Assembly (NCBI GenBank): GCA_000755425.1
Contig: BBMT01000001.1
Span: 558,001 to 622,000, forward strand
Direction of reading: 5' to 3'
DNA: 64,000 nucleotides
Source of the DNA: Vibrio maritimus
Lineage (GTDB): Bacteria > Pseudomonadota > Gammaproteobacteria > Enterobacterales > Vibrionaceae
The notes under the pieces are model-generated. The model made no database searches, was not told where the DNA came from, and was given only the letters and a program-made list of their open reading frames with translations. The position numbers were made by a program, and so were the translations under genes. Position 1 is the first letter of the stretch. Each line of letters opens with the position of its first letter. This document shows, piece by piece, positions 30,389-39,957 of the stretch.

Positions 30389-32408
30389 TTAGTACTCATA
30401 GGCAATATCGACCATGACTGATTGATACGAGCTATCACCTTCTTGATTAGTGACTGCTTTTGATTGGCTACCGCGTTTGAGCGTGACAGTGTAGGTTGGA
30501 TTACTTTCGTAGCTGGTGCCTTCCGCCATGCTGGCTTTAGCATCGATCATTTGTTGAGCTAGATAGCGGTAGTTGTCTTGCTTGGTGTATAAAATGTCAT
30601 CGTTAGTTAGCGGTTCGACCTTCTCATCGATTTCGTTGGAAGAAGATTGTTCGCTAAATCGAATGTCGTAGGTTAGCTCAGGCATGTCCACTTCGAGTAT
30701 GTCGCCTTCGCGCAAGAAGTGGGTCTTAACATCCGTAATCCATAATGGTTGCGTCTCCACAACGGAACTGTCTACCATATCGATGATATAAACACCGCCA
30801 GCGCCGACAACAGACATTGAGATCGGGGATTTTTCTTGGTTTCCGACTTCCTGTTTCACGATCAATGCGGTGGTCTCGTCAACACCAAACCCAAATCGAG
30901 TTTGTTGCTGTTGCAGCAGTGTAATCAAGCGAGTTTCTCTGGCACGCTCAGAGAAATGGGTATCGGTAACCCCTAATGGGAATAACCCAAGTCCACCGGT
31001 TTCCACATAAGCACTTGATGGATAGCCGTCAACGAGAACATCGTAGTTGGTGCCACCGTCAATCATAGGATTAGTGTTAGCATTAGCGTCTAATTTACCT
31101 CCGGTCATGACTGCGGTACCCGCACTGCTACCACCCACCAACAACTTGCCTTCTTCGTAGCGCTGACGGATCAGCGCCATTTCTTCACTGTCGCCAAGAT
31201 CGGTAATAAGGCTGTTTAAGCTTCGACTTTGACTTCCTCCGTTAATAAACAGGCCATCAGCAGACGCAATGAGTTCCAGCAGGCTTGACGGTGCTTCACA
31301 TGCTTGCTGTTTAATCGCGGCGTAATCAGGGAAATAGATATCCTGATGGGGTTTGCCAGCGTAGATGTCGTGGTAAAGCTGTAGGTCTTCACAGCGGCCA
31401 TCGTCTACAGCTTGTCGATAGGCTCGATCGATCGGAAGCCATACACTATTCGCGCCTGCCTGAGCAAAAATTTCTAGGTAGACATCGACTGCGTCGTAGT
31501 TGTTGTTCGACGATGAGGTCATGACTAGGACTGTCGGTTTCTCGCCCTCTGGCTTGTTTTCCGAGGCGAGAGAAACAAAAGCTTGATAGGCGTTGATAGA
31601 GTCCTCGCTATAGGTATCCGAGAGCGAGACTCGCTCGATCGGACGTTGGTAGGAAACATCATTGCGTAATGCTCTAAGAAGACGATATTGATTTTCAATA
31701 GCAAGAGAGTTAAAGGATGGCGATAGTGCGTTCACCAAATCGATATAAGAATATAGCTTGTTCTCCTCTAGCGTATTGACTGCCGCTGTAATGGTGCTGT
31801 TTCCTGCAAATACATCTAGCAGCAAGGCAAGATTGGTGGAGTTAGGCGTGTATTGAATCACACCATCGTCCATTTTAGGTAGTGCAAGGCGTCCCATTGA
31901 TCAGAGGATGAGCTGTACCACAGGTAGTCGCCGTCAGCTCATTGCCGTCGATATCAGTGTTGACACGTGCGGCTGGTACGCTGATAAATGCAGATTTAAA
32001 CGCATCCCAAGAGTCGTACTCGAGAGAGGGGTTATCAGTTTGCAAGGCTTGGAACGTGTTATCAAGGGCGCTTTGCCATTCAGGTTCACTTTGCCAAGCG
32101 CTGGTGCTAAGCACGCGCGTTACATATTGATTTGAAATAGAGACCATTTCGGATTGCGGAGAGCGAATTGCAGAGTCTTCGATGTCGGCAAATAGCGTAG
32201 TGCGAACTTCATCCCAATCATTGCATTCATCCGGTGCCATTGAGGAACAGGCAGTTAGGTGCCCTCCGCCGAGAAATAGGCGTTTGGTGTAGACATCGGT
32301 AATGCTTTGATCGTTGAGATTGACCGCTTGTTGGTCATTGTCGCTGTCACAAGCGGTTAACAGAAGTAGGCTAGTGATAACAGTTGCAAGTGTGTGTTTT
32401 GTTTGCAT
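30389..32408 (-). CDS. Exported lipoprotein cyanophycinase (peptidase S51, frame broken once)
   Basis: Hydrolyses cyanophycin, an Arg-substituted poly-Asp, to beta-Asp-Arg dipeptides. Start ATG 32408 follows AAGGGA; the lipoprotein signal ends SLLLLTAC. S51 hallmarks are all present: nucleophile Ser in LLVGGSSAGTAVMTGG, then GVTDTHFSERARETRL and RFGFGVDETTALIV. Corrected length is about 673 residues, far longer than typical cyanophycinases (about 270-420), with an N-terminal ~230-residue extra region and a ~130-residue C-terminal extension. One extra G at 31893-31895 breaks the frame; the join reads AHPLINGRLALPKMDD. The lipoprotein signal means extracellular or periplasmic action. Confidence 0.85.
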
Positions 32409-32535
32409 AAAGATTCCCTTCATACTGACTTTATATCAGTACAGACAACACAAAAATGTATCAGAGTCGAATACCCCGTGACTCTGAATGCTGGTGAACT
32501 CATGGTGTTCAATATTGTGAAAGAGAAGGGTAGGT

Positions 32536-32676
32536 CTACTCGTTATACCACTCGCTCAGTGCGTGTCGACTGAGTTTGTAGAATCCAAGGAAGGTAGAGT
32601 GCGTCACGACAGACATCGCGCTTCGCTGGGCGAGCACGTAATCAAATAGTGGATTAGGTCTGTTGGGATGAAACAC
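32536..32676 (-). CDS. Small ORF of 46 codons, paralogue of the ORF at 33057-33200
   Basis: Starts GTG 32676 and ends TAG 32536-32538. The C-terminus TFLGFYKLSRHALSEWYNE matches TFIGFYRLSRHALSEWCNE of the divergent ORF to the right. Over that 60-base block 9 of the 13 base differences between the copies fall at codon third positions, which supports protein-level selection. There is no clear ribosome site; a shorter form could start at an internal ATG (MSVVTHSTF). Function unknown. Confidence 0.4.
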   Translation of the reverse strand: MFHPNRPNPLFDYVLAQRSAMSVVTHSTFLGFYKLSRHALSEWYNE

Positions 32677-33056
32677 AGTGTAACCTCTAACATAGCTTGC
32701 TTTTATGCTTTACATATAAGCGTTGGATTTACGCTTACCGAATTAATGCATTGACTAAAGCCAAATAGTAGATGCCGTTCTTCATTTCGCCAACATTGAT
32801 ATTTTTAATCTATTGAATTCTTATTCATTATTAATGGCAATGTAGTTGAATTGAGTGGATATATGGCTATGATGATGGAAGGTTATTCAAAAGTTGCAAC
32901 TGATTAATATATAGTTAACTTTGATATTAAGATCACAAAATATATGTTGCTGCTCTATCGAAATGAAATAATATGAATAATTACGATGGTTATCACATTT
33001 TTTTAGTACTTTACGCACTAGACTAACTCGGTCTTTCTTTTCAGTTGGGTGCAACT

Positions 33057-33200
33057 ATGTCTCAAGCTTTCACACACAAGCAAACGAAACGGTTAATATA
33101 CCGTGCTTGCTTGCGCGCTGAGTCTTGTACCACTGCAGTTACCTTCATCGGTTTCTATCGCCTAAGTCGCCACGCTCTCAGCGAGTGGTGTAACGAGTAA
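33057..33200 (+). CDS. Small ORF of 47 codons, paralogue of the ORF at 32536-32676
   Basis: ATG 33057 to TAA 33198-33200. The N-terminus is basic (SQAFTHKQTKRLIYRACLRA). The C-terminus TFIGFYRLSRHALSEWCNE is shared with the minus-strand copy. There is no strong ribosome site. It lies about 200 bases upstream of the isoaspartyl dipeptidase gene on the same strand, so a leader peptide is possible. No family recognised. Confidence 0.4.
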   Translation: MSQAFTHKQTKRLIYRACLRAESCTTAVTFIGFYRLSRHALSEWCNE

Positions 33201-33396
33201 ACTTCCCATTGTCTCTATGAACCGATAGATCACCGTATATTGTGCGGTGGGCTGCTATTGGTTTGCATTAATATCCATAATTTTAATCGTGACTGTATTC
33301 TGCGTGTAGAGTTCTATTCTCTCATGCACGTCACTTTTAAATAATTGGTGTTCTATTACTTCTTAAATACAAATGCTCGAATTGTTGGAGTAGGGT

Positions 33397-34530
33397 ATGT
33401 TGCACGTTATTAAGAATGTTTCTCTTTATACACCTGAATATATTGGTCTTCGGGATATTATAATTGGCGGTGGTAAGATTCTTGAAATCTCCATGCCAAA
33501 CGATTCCTATAATGAATTGTTTGCTGTCACCGATGGCGAAGAAAATATACTGGTTCCGGGGTTTGTTGATGGACTAGTACATATCGTAGGCGGTGGTGGC
33601 GAAGGAGGTTTCGGCAATCGTACGATAGAGATCACTGCACAAGAAATGCTTAGTGCAGGTGTTACTTGCGCCGCCGGAGCCCTTGGCACAGATTCCATTA
33701 CGCGCTCGGTAGAAAATTTGCTGGGTAAAAGTCGTGAGTTGACGGAACAAGGTGTATCCACTTATTTCTACACGGGCTCGTATCATCTGCCCCCATGCAC
33801 GATTACCGATAGCATCGAACAGGACATTATGTATCTCCCTGATGTGATTGGACTAGGGGAGCTCGCGCTGTCCGATCATCGCGGTTCAGTCGTTCGTTTT
33901 GACGATTTGTACTCAATTGGTAGGCGCGTAAGAACGAGCGCAAGCCTTGCCGGTAAAACAGGCGTCGTGCTGTGTCACCTCGGGGATGAGCATGAGCAGC
34001 TAAGTTTGCTTAGCGAGGTTATTAAACAGACCGACTTACCTCATACACTGTTTTGGCCTACTCATATTAACCGCAATCCGATGTTGTTTGAGGCGGGTAT
34101 CCAATATGCATTAGACGGTGGTTTTATCGATTTTACCACAAGTACGAATGCTGGGTTGTTGGCCGATGGCGAAGTGGCATGTGCCAAAGCGCTCAGCTTG
34201 ATGTTAGAAGCCAGCGTACCAATCGAACAAATCAGTTTTACCTCTGACGCCAATGCGAGCCTGCCGAGATTTGACCCACATGGCAATGTAATAGGGATCG
34301 ACAGTGGCAAAGTCGGCAGCCTATTTCAAGCGGTGATCGACGCGGTAATGCTGCATGACATTCCGCTCGAACTCGCACTTCGTTGCATTACGTGTAACCC
34401 AGCAGCTCGGTTAGGCCTTTCCAATAAGGGAAGAATAGAAAAGGCACGAGATGCTGATTTTGTGATGCTCAATCCCACCGATTTTTCAATTCAACAAGTT
34501 TGGACGAATGGTGTCGCGCGGCTTTCCTAA
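33397..34530 (+). CDS. iadA: Isoaspartyl dipeptidase (beta-aspartyl peptidase)
   Basis: 377 residues; GGAG before the ATG. Amidohydrolase (M38) that splits beta-Asp-X dipeptides, including the beta-Asp-Arg released from cyanophycin. Expected active-site pieces: VHIVGGGGEGG (Glu69), TGSYHLPP (Tyr), LGELALSDHR, CHLGD, THINRNPM and TSDANAS (Asp). The first metal His is missing: the usual HxH appears as LVH (Leu60, His62; codon at 33574-33576). That change could impair metal binding or be a base error. It precedes a YfcC-type permease by 37 bases, so the two are likely co-transcribed. Confidence 0.9.
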   Translation: MLHVIKNVSLYTPEYIGLRDIIIGGGKILEISMPNDSYNELFAVTDGEENILVPGFVDGLVHIVGGGGEGGFGNRTIEITAQEMLSAGVTCAAGALGTDSITRSVENLLGKSRELTEQGVSTYFYTGSYHLPPCTITDSIEQDIMYLPDVIGLGELALSDHRGSVVRFDDLYSIGRRVRTSASLAGKTGVVLCHLGDEHEQLSLLSEVIKQTDLPHTLFWPTHINRNPMLFEAGIQYALDGGFIDFTTSTNAGLLADGEVACAKALSLMLEASVPIEQISFTSDANASLPRFDPHGNVIGIDSGKVGSLFQAVIDAVMLHDIPLELALRCITCNPAARLGLSNKGRIEKARDADFVMLNPTDFSIQQVWTNGVARLS

Positions 34531-34567
34531 TTAAGACGTGCATCAGAATATTATCAAGGAGGTTATC

Positions 34568-36036
34568 ATGACCACAGAAGTGACAACGCAATCAAAAGGG
34601 TGGACATTAAAAATGCCCACGGTTTATACGTTGCTGTTTATTATCACCGCATTAGTCGCGTTTATGACTTGGTTTGTACCTAGTGGAAAATACGACTATC
34701 GAATGGCAAACAGTGGCGAGGTGATCAGCGCTGAAAATGTCAGTAGTTATTCCGGTGGCGAGCGACTACTGCCTATTCCGGGCACTTACCAAGAGCTAGA
34801 GAGCAATCCGCAAAGTGTGTTCGATGTATTTGCAGCTCCACTTTCGGGCTTTGGTGATGCGAGCTCTATCATCTTGTTTGTATTAATGATTGGTGGTTTT
34901 TTGAATGTGACGATTCAAACTGGCGCTATGGATGCAAGTGTCAGCGCGCTGTCTAAGCGTTTTACAGGCAAAGAGCAGTGGCTGATCCCTATTTTGATTT
35001 TCATTCTAGCGGTGGGCGGTAGTACCTACGGTATGAGTGAAGAAACGGTGAGCCTTTGGGTTATTTTATTGCCGCTGTTTATTGCTGCGGGTTACGACCG
35101 CTTAGTCGTCGCGGGCATTATTCTACTTGGTAGTGGCATTGGTGTCGCAACCAGTACCGTCAACCCATTCGCCACTGGTGTGGCCTCACGCTTTGCTGAA
35201 ATTCAGCTTGGTGATGGGATTGTCGTTAGGTTGGTCGCGTTTGCTGTGCTTTATTTGGTGACATGCGTGTTCATTATGCGCTATGCCGCTAAGATAAAAG
35301 CCGATCCGAGCCAATCATTGCTCAGTGATATTGCGTTCTCTGATCAGTTCTCTTCTGAGCCGAAGGCTTTGCCATATACGAAGCAACACAAAATCACGAT
35401 GACCGTGTTCTTTGGTGCCTTTGCGCTCATGATTTATGGTGTGATTCCTTGGGAAGACATCGGTGTAACGTTTGTACCTGCGCTCAACTGGTGGCTAAAG
35501 GAAATCTCGATTGTCTATTTAGTCGCAGCTATTTTGATTGGTTTGATCAATCGTATGCCTGAAGAGCAGTTTGTTCGTTCATTTATTGCGGGTTGTAAAG
35601 ACATGATTGGTGTCGCCTTAGTTATCGCTGTGGCCAAAGGCATTAATGTGATTATGAACGACGCCAATATTACCGATACGATTCTCAGCTGGGCGGAAGG
35701 CATGGTTGTTGGTCTCGACAGTGGCGTGTTTGCGTCGTAAGTTACATCGCGCATATTGTATTGGCATTCTTTATTCCTTCGAGCTCTGGTTTAGCGACTG
35801 TCTCGATGCCTTTGATGGGGCCGATGAGTGATTTTGCAGGCGTCAACCGTGACATCGTCGTAACTGCTTATCAGCTGGGTTCTGGCTGGATTAACTTGTT
35901 TGCGCCGACTGCCGCTACAGTTGTTGCTGGTTTGGCGATTGCCAATGTGCCATATGGGCGCTTCTTCAAGTGGGTCATGCCTTACATTGTGGTCGTGTTT
36001 GCAAGCTCCTGCGCTATTTTGTATATCGCTGCCTAG
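34568..36036 (+). CDS. YfcC-family membrane permease (frame broken once)
   Basis: About 489 residues after correction with ~12 membrane helices. AAGGAGG lies just before ATG 34568. GSSTYGMSEETVSLWVILL and GSGIGVATSTVNPFATGVAS are typical of the YfcC/arginine-ornithine-antiporter-like DcuC superfamily. One G is missing at 35734 (GCGTC for GCGGTC), and the corrected stretch reads VFAVVSYIAHIVLAFFIPSS. With the isoaspartyl dipeptidase upstream and a nearby cyanophycinase, uptake of beta-Asp-Arg or its products is a good guess but not shown. A strong terminator follows. Confidence 0.85.
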
Positions 36037-36056
36037 GTATTTCCACTTATGATCTC

Positions 36057-36092
36057 AAAAAGCGCTATTACCGATTGGTAATGGCGTTTTTT
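36057..36092 (+). terminator. Terminator after the permease gene
   Basis: Long stem AAAAAGCGCTATTACC / GGTAATGGCGTTTTTT (two G-T pairs), loop of 4 bases, T run. Confidence 0.85.
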
Positions 36093-36176
36093 ATGTTAGA
36101 ACCATTGTCATTTTTCTTGAACCTTGGTTTTCTCTGGTTATGATGCCAGTAACTTACGGTTCTATGGGTGTTCCTT

Positions 36177-36918
36177 ATGGCTACAGAATTAAAGCGTATT
36201 CAGTCAGTCGAGCGAAGCTTTGCTTTGTTAGAAACGCTGTCGCATCACGATAAGCCCATGTCACTCCAATCCATCTCGCATGCGTGTGTGTTAAACAAAA
36301 CCACGGCACACGGATTGTTGTCTACGATGTGCGCTTTAGGTTATGTAAGTAAGGTTGACGGCGGTTACACCTTAGGATTGCGCCTCAAAGATCTATCAAA
36401 GCCACTTGAACAGCGTGATGAAGCGATACGACGCCATTTTGCAGAGCTCATCCACTCTATGGCTCAGTTGACCAATAATACCGCTTATTTAGCGGTGCCA
36501 AGTGGTGTAGGGGAATACCTGTATTTGGATGCCGTAGAACGTGATAATCCACTTACGATTCGAAGTCCTCGTGGTAGGCGGGAAGGTTTAACCACATCGG
36601 CTATCGGTAAAGTGTTTTTGGCATTTGAAGATAGCCTCAGGCGAACATTAAGGATAAGCGGCGAGGTGTCACCTGAGCTAGATGAAGAGCTCTCTCAAGT
36701 TAAGCTTCAAGGTTATGCGTTGGATCTCGAACAAGCAGAGCCGGAGCTCAACTGCTTAGCAATTCCACTCTATTGGCACGGAAAGGTTGTGGCTGCTGCA
36801 GGTATTTGTGGTGCTTCGAGCGATCTTACTGCACCACGATTGATTCATTTTGCTGGAGTGTTCACTAGAAAAAGCCAATAAAGTTCGACAATGTCGAATT
36901 TATCTGTCTTTTCGATGA
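36177..36918 (+). CDS. IclR-family transcriptional regulator
   Basis: About 247 residues. N-terminal winged helix (RIQSVERSFALLETLSHHDK, then NKTTAHGLLSTMCALGYV), C-terminal effector domain (AYLAVPSGVGEYLYLDAVER, LTTSAIGKVFLAF, LNCLAIPLYWHGKVVAAAGI). The last part is probably shifted at about 36861 (one extra T): the corrected tail reads HFAGVSLEKANKVRQ and stops at TGA 36916-36918; unshifted it stops at 36881. Its position right after the dipeptidase and permease suggests it controls them. Confidence 0.82.
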
Positions 36919-36995
36919 GTTAGAAACCAATCCGATGGTCATTGCATTACACTCGGTGAATACCAAATAGTATGTCAATAGAGGAGTATGCAGGT

Positions 36996-37688
36996 ATGGC
37001 AACAGTATTAGTAACCGGTGCGAACCGAGGCCTTGGCTTAGAGTTTGTTCGACAATATGCAAACAAAGGTTGGACGGTGCTAGCCGCCTGTCGCTCCCCT
37101 GAACAAGCCACTGAATTAAACGCATTGGCGACAGATAACGAGTTCATAGAGTTGCTGCGACTTGATGTCACGAATGAATCGGATATCAATCGACTATCAG
37201 AAACGCTTCAAGGGCGAGCTATTGATCACTTGATGCTCAATGCAGGTGTTTTGGGCGATGATTGTGCGACGCTTGGTCAAATGACACAAGCCAAATGGTT
37301 ACAAGTGTTATCGGTAAATACCGTTGCGCCCGCGTTACTAATTCAAGCATTGAGTGAGAATGTCGCGGCGAGTGAGCACAAGACCATTATCGGTATTTCA
37401 ACTCGTGTCGCAAGTCTCTCGGATAACAGCTCGGGAAATATGTATAGCTACCGCGCTTCAAAAGTAGCCCTAAACCAGATACTGGTATCCGCGGCTAAAA
37501 ACCTTGAATCGCAAGGCGTAAAAACGCTAGCGATTCACCCGGGTTGGATCCAAACCGATATGGGTGGTGAAAATGCTACCTTTACCGTAGAGGAAAGTGC
37601 GCTAGGTATTATCAGCGTGGCGGAAAGTCTTACTTTAGAGCAATCAGGTACATTTCGAGTATTTGATGGTGCGTCTATCGAATGGTAA
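36996..37688 (+). CDS. Short-chain dehydrogenase/reductase
   Basis: About 230 residues, chosen at ATG 36996 (GAGGAG upstream). Cofactor motif VLVTGANRGLGLEF, NAGVLGDD in the middle, catalytic Tyr-x-x-x-Lys in YSYRASKVALNQ, and Ser in IGISTRVASLSD, all as in classical SDRs of the C-factor/carbonyl-reductase-like group. The substrate is unknown. It stands between the IclR gene and the porin gene with no clear operon. Confidence 0.85.
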   Translation: MATVLVTGANRGLGLEFVRQYANKGWTVLAACRSPEQATELNALATDNEFIELLRLDVTNESDINRLSETLQGRAIDHLMLNAGVLGDDCATLGQMTQAKWLQVLSVNTVAPALLIQALSENVAASEHKTIIGISTRVASLSDNSSGNMYSYRASKVALNQILVSAAKNLESQGVKTLAIHPGWIQTDMGGENATFTVEESALGIISVAESLTLEQSGTFRVFDGASIEW

Positions 37689-37856
37689 CTACTGCATTTT
37701 ATCCAACTATGGATTTCTTTTTATCTATGAGGTAGGAATGATCTATCAATATTATCGATAGTAGTTTCATGTAAAGGTAAAAACGTTTAAGAATTACGTC
37801 TAGATATAATATAGTGGAGTTTTTAATAGATATGCGTCTGTGCATATAATCCAGAT

Positions 37857-37886
37857 AAGGTCTTTTATGGAGTCACAAAAGACCTT
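37857..37886. terminator. Terminator between SDR and porin genes
   Basis: Perfect 10-bp stem AAGGTCTTTT / AAAAGACCTT with a 10-base loop; convergent genes on both sides. Confidence 0.65.
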
Positions 37887-37921
37887 TCAATATTAAATTC
37901 GAATTAGCAATTTAATTACTC

Positions 37922-39118
37922 TTAAAAGAATACTGCAGCGCCTAAGAAGAAGTGCGTACCTTTTGAAGTGCCGGCTTCTTTTAGATCAACATCATCGTTG
38001 TACAGCTCAGCATAAATTTCACCCCACGGTACTGGAGCAAATCCAGCACCTAGGTTGTACATAGTTACCTCAGATGCCTTATTACCTGTGCGATTGTCTT
38101 CTTCTTCGGCCATTTCATAGCCAGCGTACACGCGAATGCTATCAAATAAGTACATGTTAGCGCCTAAGCCGAGGTTTTGAGTTGTTGAATCAAAGCCGCC
38201 AGTTTCTCCATTTTTTGCATCAAATCTTTCGTATCGGGCTGAAAGAGAAAATGCACCTTCCATAAAGTGATGCTCCGCTGCAACTGCGTATTGCTTTACT
38301 TCAGCATCAACAAGCGAACCAAACATAGAAACTCCAGCGCCAAGTCCGTCGATGAAGTTGCCGTTAATATCATTTGCTTGGTTGTACGCCGCTGCTAGGT
38401 ACGTACCAAAATCAAATGTGTAGGTAATTGCGCCACCAAAGCCATTTTTGATATCGATTCCGTTTGGTACGATGTCATTACCAACGACGCTTCCACCGAT
38501 CAAGAATGAACCAAAATTCAAACCATTACCAAAAGAGATCTGGTCAACATTGCGTGCCGCCTGGTATTGCAAGCCAATATATAGGTTATCAAAGTCTTTT
38601 TGCCAAACGACAGTATTCGGAGAGCGGCGGCTGCCTAGTTCATCAGATTGCATCATGTTTAGGCCGCCTACCCAATAAGCATAATAGCCTTTGTCCGTTT
38701 TCATATATGGGCTTTCTTGTCGACCAATAGTCACTTGACCAAGAGTATCGTTTGCGAAACCAATGTAAGTTTGGCGAATCTGAAGTGCTTCATCATTTTC
38801 TAGATGCGCGCCAAAGTTTACATCCCACTCAAGTTTGGCAAGAGCTTTGGTGCCGTTGATATCATGGGCAATGTCAAAGCCGAAATATGAACCTGGATCT
38901 TCAAAAAGGATTTGATCACTGTTATATCCGTAACCACCATCTGCTTCGGGAGTACCGATAACCGTGTCTTTACTGTAGTCGTATGAACTAAGTTGAGCGG
39001 CAATGGCACCTGACATGTTTACCGTTGTCCCTTCGTTGTTATACAACTCAATAGCAGCAACTTGCGATGCAGCAAACACACTTACTGCCAAAGTAGAAAG
39101 TTTGAATAGACTTTTCAT
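37922..39118 (-). CDS. Gram-negative porin
   Basis: 398 residues. Signal peptide MKSLFKLSTLAVSVFAASQVAA (cut after VAA), then alternating strands (VNMSGAIAAQLSSYDY, ALAKLEWDVNFGAH, GQVTIGRQESPYM) and a C-terminal GTHFFLGAAVFF ending in Phe, the assembly signal. This is the general trimeric porin fold of OmpU/OmpC type. The porin transports small hydrophilic molecules. The 350-base region upstream holds its promoter and probably a regulated leader. Confidence 0.88.
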   Translation of the reverse strand: MKSLFKLSTLAVSVFAASQVAAIELYNNEGTTVNMSGAIAAQLSSYDYSKDTVIGTPEADGGYGYNSDQILFEDPGSYFGFDIAHDINGTKALAKLEWDVNFGAHLENDEALQIRQTYIGFANDTLGQVTIGRQESPYMKTDKGYYAYWVGGLNMMQSDELGSRRSPNTVVWQKDFDNLYIGLQYQAARNVDQISFGNGLNFGSFLIGGSVVGNDIVPNGIDIKNGFGGAITYTFDFGTYLAAAYNQANDINGNFIDGLGAGVSMFGSLVDAEVKQYAVAAEHHFMEGAFSLSARYERFDAKNGETGGFDSTTQNLGLGANMYLFDSIRVYAGYEMAEEEDNRTGNKASEVTMYNLGAGFAPVPWGEIYAELYNDDVDLKEAGTSKGTHFFLGAAVFF

Positions 39119-39465
39119 ATGTATTCCTTTTTATATTTATTCCATTTTTTGGATATAAGAACCCCCTTCAAAAATATTTATATTTTCGAATACCACTATT
39201 GGGGGACATTGTTGGAGAGTTTGCTATATTCTATTTGGAGAATATTCAGTAACTCTTAATAAATCTGTTTGTTGATATTAGTGTAAGATATTCTATTCAA
39301 ACGTGCGTTTAATCTTGGTCACATTTATTAAAGGAGTGAATGATGAACTATTCGATGTTTTAATGCTTTGTGGGGTGTAATCTATGAGTAATTGATGGAT
39401 GTTGCAATAATGTTATTCATGTTTGAGCTAGTGTAAATACTCTGCAGTTTTTAGTGAGCAATCTA
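39119..39465. other. Porin promoter region
   Basis: About 350 AT-rich bases before the porin; no gene seen. It should hold the porin promoter and leader, reading leftward, and the 3' side of the HTH gene. Confidence 0.4.
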
Positions 39466-39861
39466 TTAGTTGGTGATGCTGGCTAGCAGCCTTTTCATTC
39501 CATGAGCATCTAAATGCCCATCACTTTTCTTGGTGGCGCGTAAGTATTGATAGGCGATGATGAGTTTGCGATGGGTGAGGGTGTCACTTTCAATGAGCTT
39601 ATTACCTACTACGGTTTCATAGGCGAGTTGGTAAGCAGACATATCAACCACTTCTGCCTGACGATATAAATAGCCGCAACCAGTCGCTAACCACTCAAGA
39701 GAGCAGTTTGCTTTCATAGCGATTTGATTGGCTTTTGCTAAGCTTGGTTCACTGCCTTTGAGATATTTGCGTATAAGTGCTTCAGAGAGTTCAACACGGC
39801 GAGCGAAGCCACTGACGCTTTCTTGTCCAATCAATTCTTTAAGTCTTTCAGCAAAGCTCAC
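39466..39861 (-). CDS. XRE/CI-like helix-turn-helix regulator
   Basis: 131 residues. Residues 1-60 (FAERLKELIGQESVSGFARR, ALIRKYLKGSEPSLAKANQI) form a lambda-repressor-like HTH as in phage CI N-terminal domains; NCSLEWLATGCGYLY is the usual end of that domain. The rest is helical and may dimerise. There is no prophage nearby, so it is a chromosomal regulator or a domesticated one. The target is unknown. Confidence 0.8.
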   Translation of the reverse strand: MSFAERLKELIGQESVSGFARRVELSEALIRKYLKGSEPSLAKANQIAMKANCSLEWLATGCGYLYRQAEVVDMSAYQLAYETVVGNKLIESDTLTHRKLIIAYQYLRATKKSDGHLDAHGMKRLLASITN

Positions 39862-39957
39862 AACTTCGTACTCCAGTTCGTTTTTTCGAATTTTACCCGT
39901 TGTGAGCCTTGGTAAACAAGCTTAGGATGTGGGCAGATTTAAATAAGGAGATAACCC

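Larger units (their letters stand above)
32536..33204. repeat. Imperfect terminal inverted repeats around a 670-bp AT-rich segment
   Basis: The left end (32536-32600) and the reverse complement of the right end (33138-33204) share CTCGTTAyACCACTCGCT and on to GAAGGTA, about 75-80% identical over ~60 bases. The centre is AT-rich with no long frame. This could be a Vibrio repeat or miniature mobile element, or simply two divergent related small genes. Confidence 0.45.

Noticed and set aside
39466..39861. CI-like repressor as a sign of a prophage
   Set aside because: No integrase, structural or lysis genes nearby; the gene stands alone among metabolic genes.
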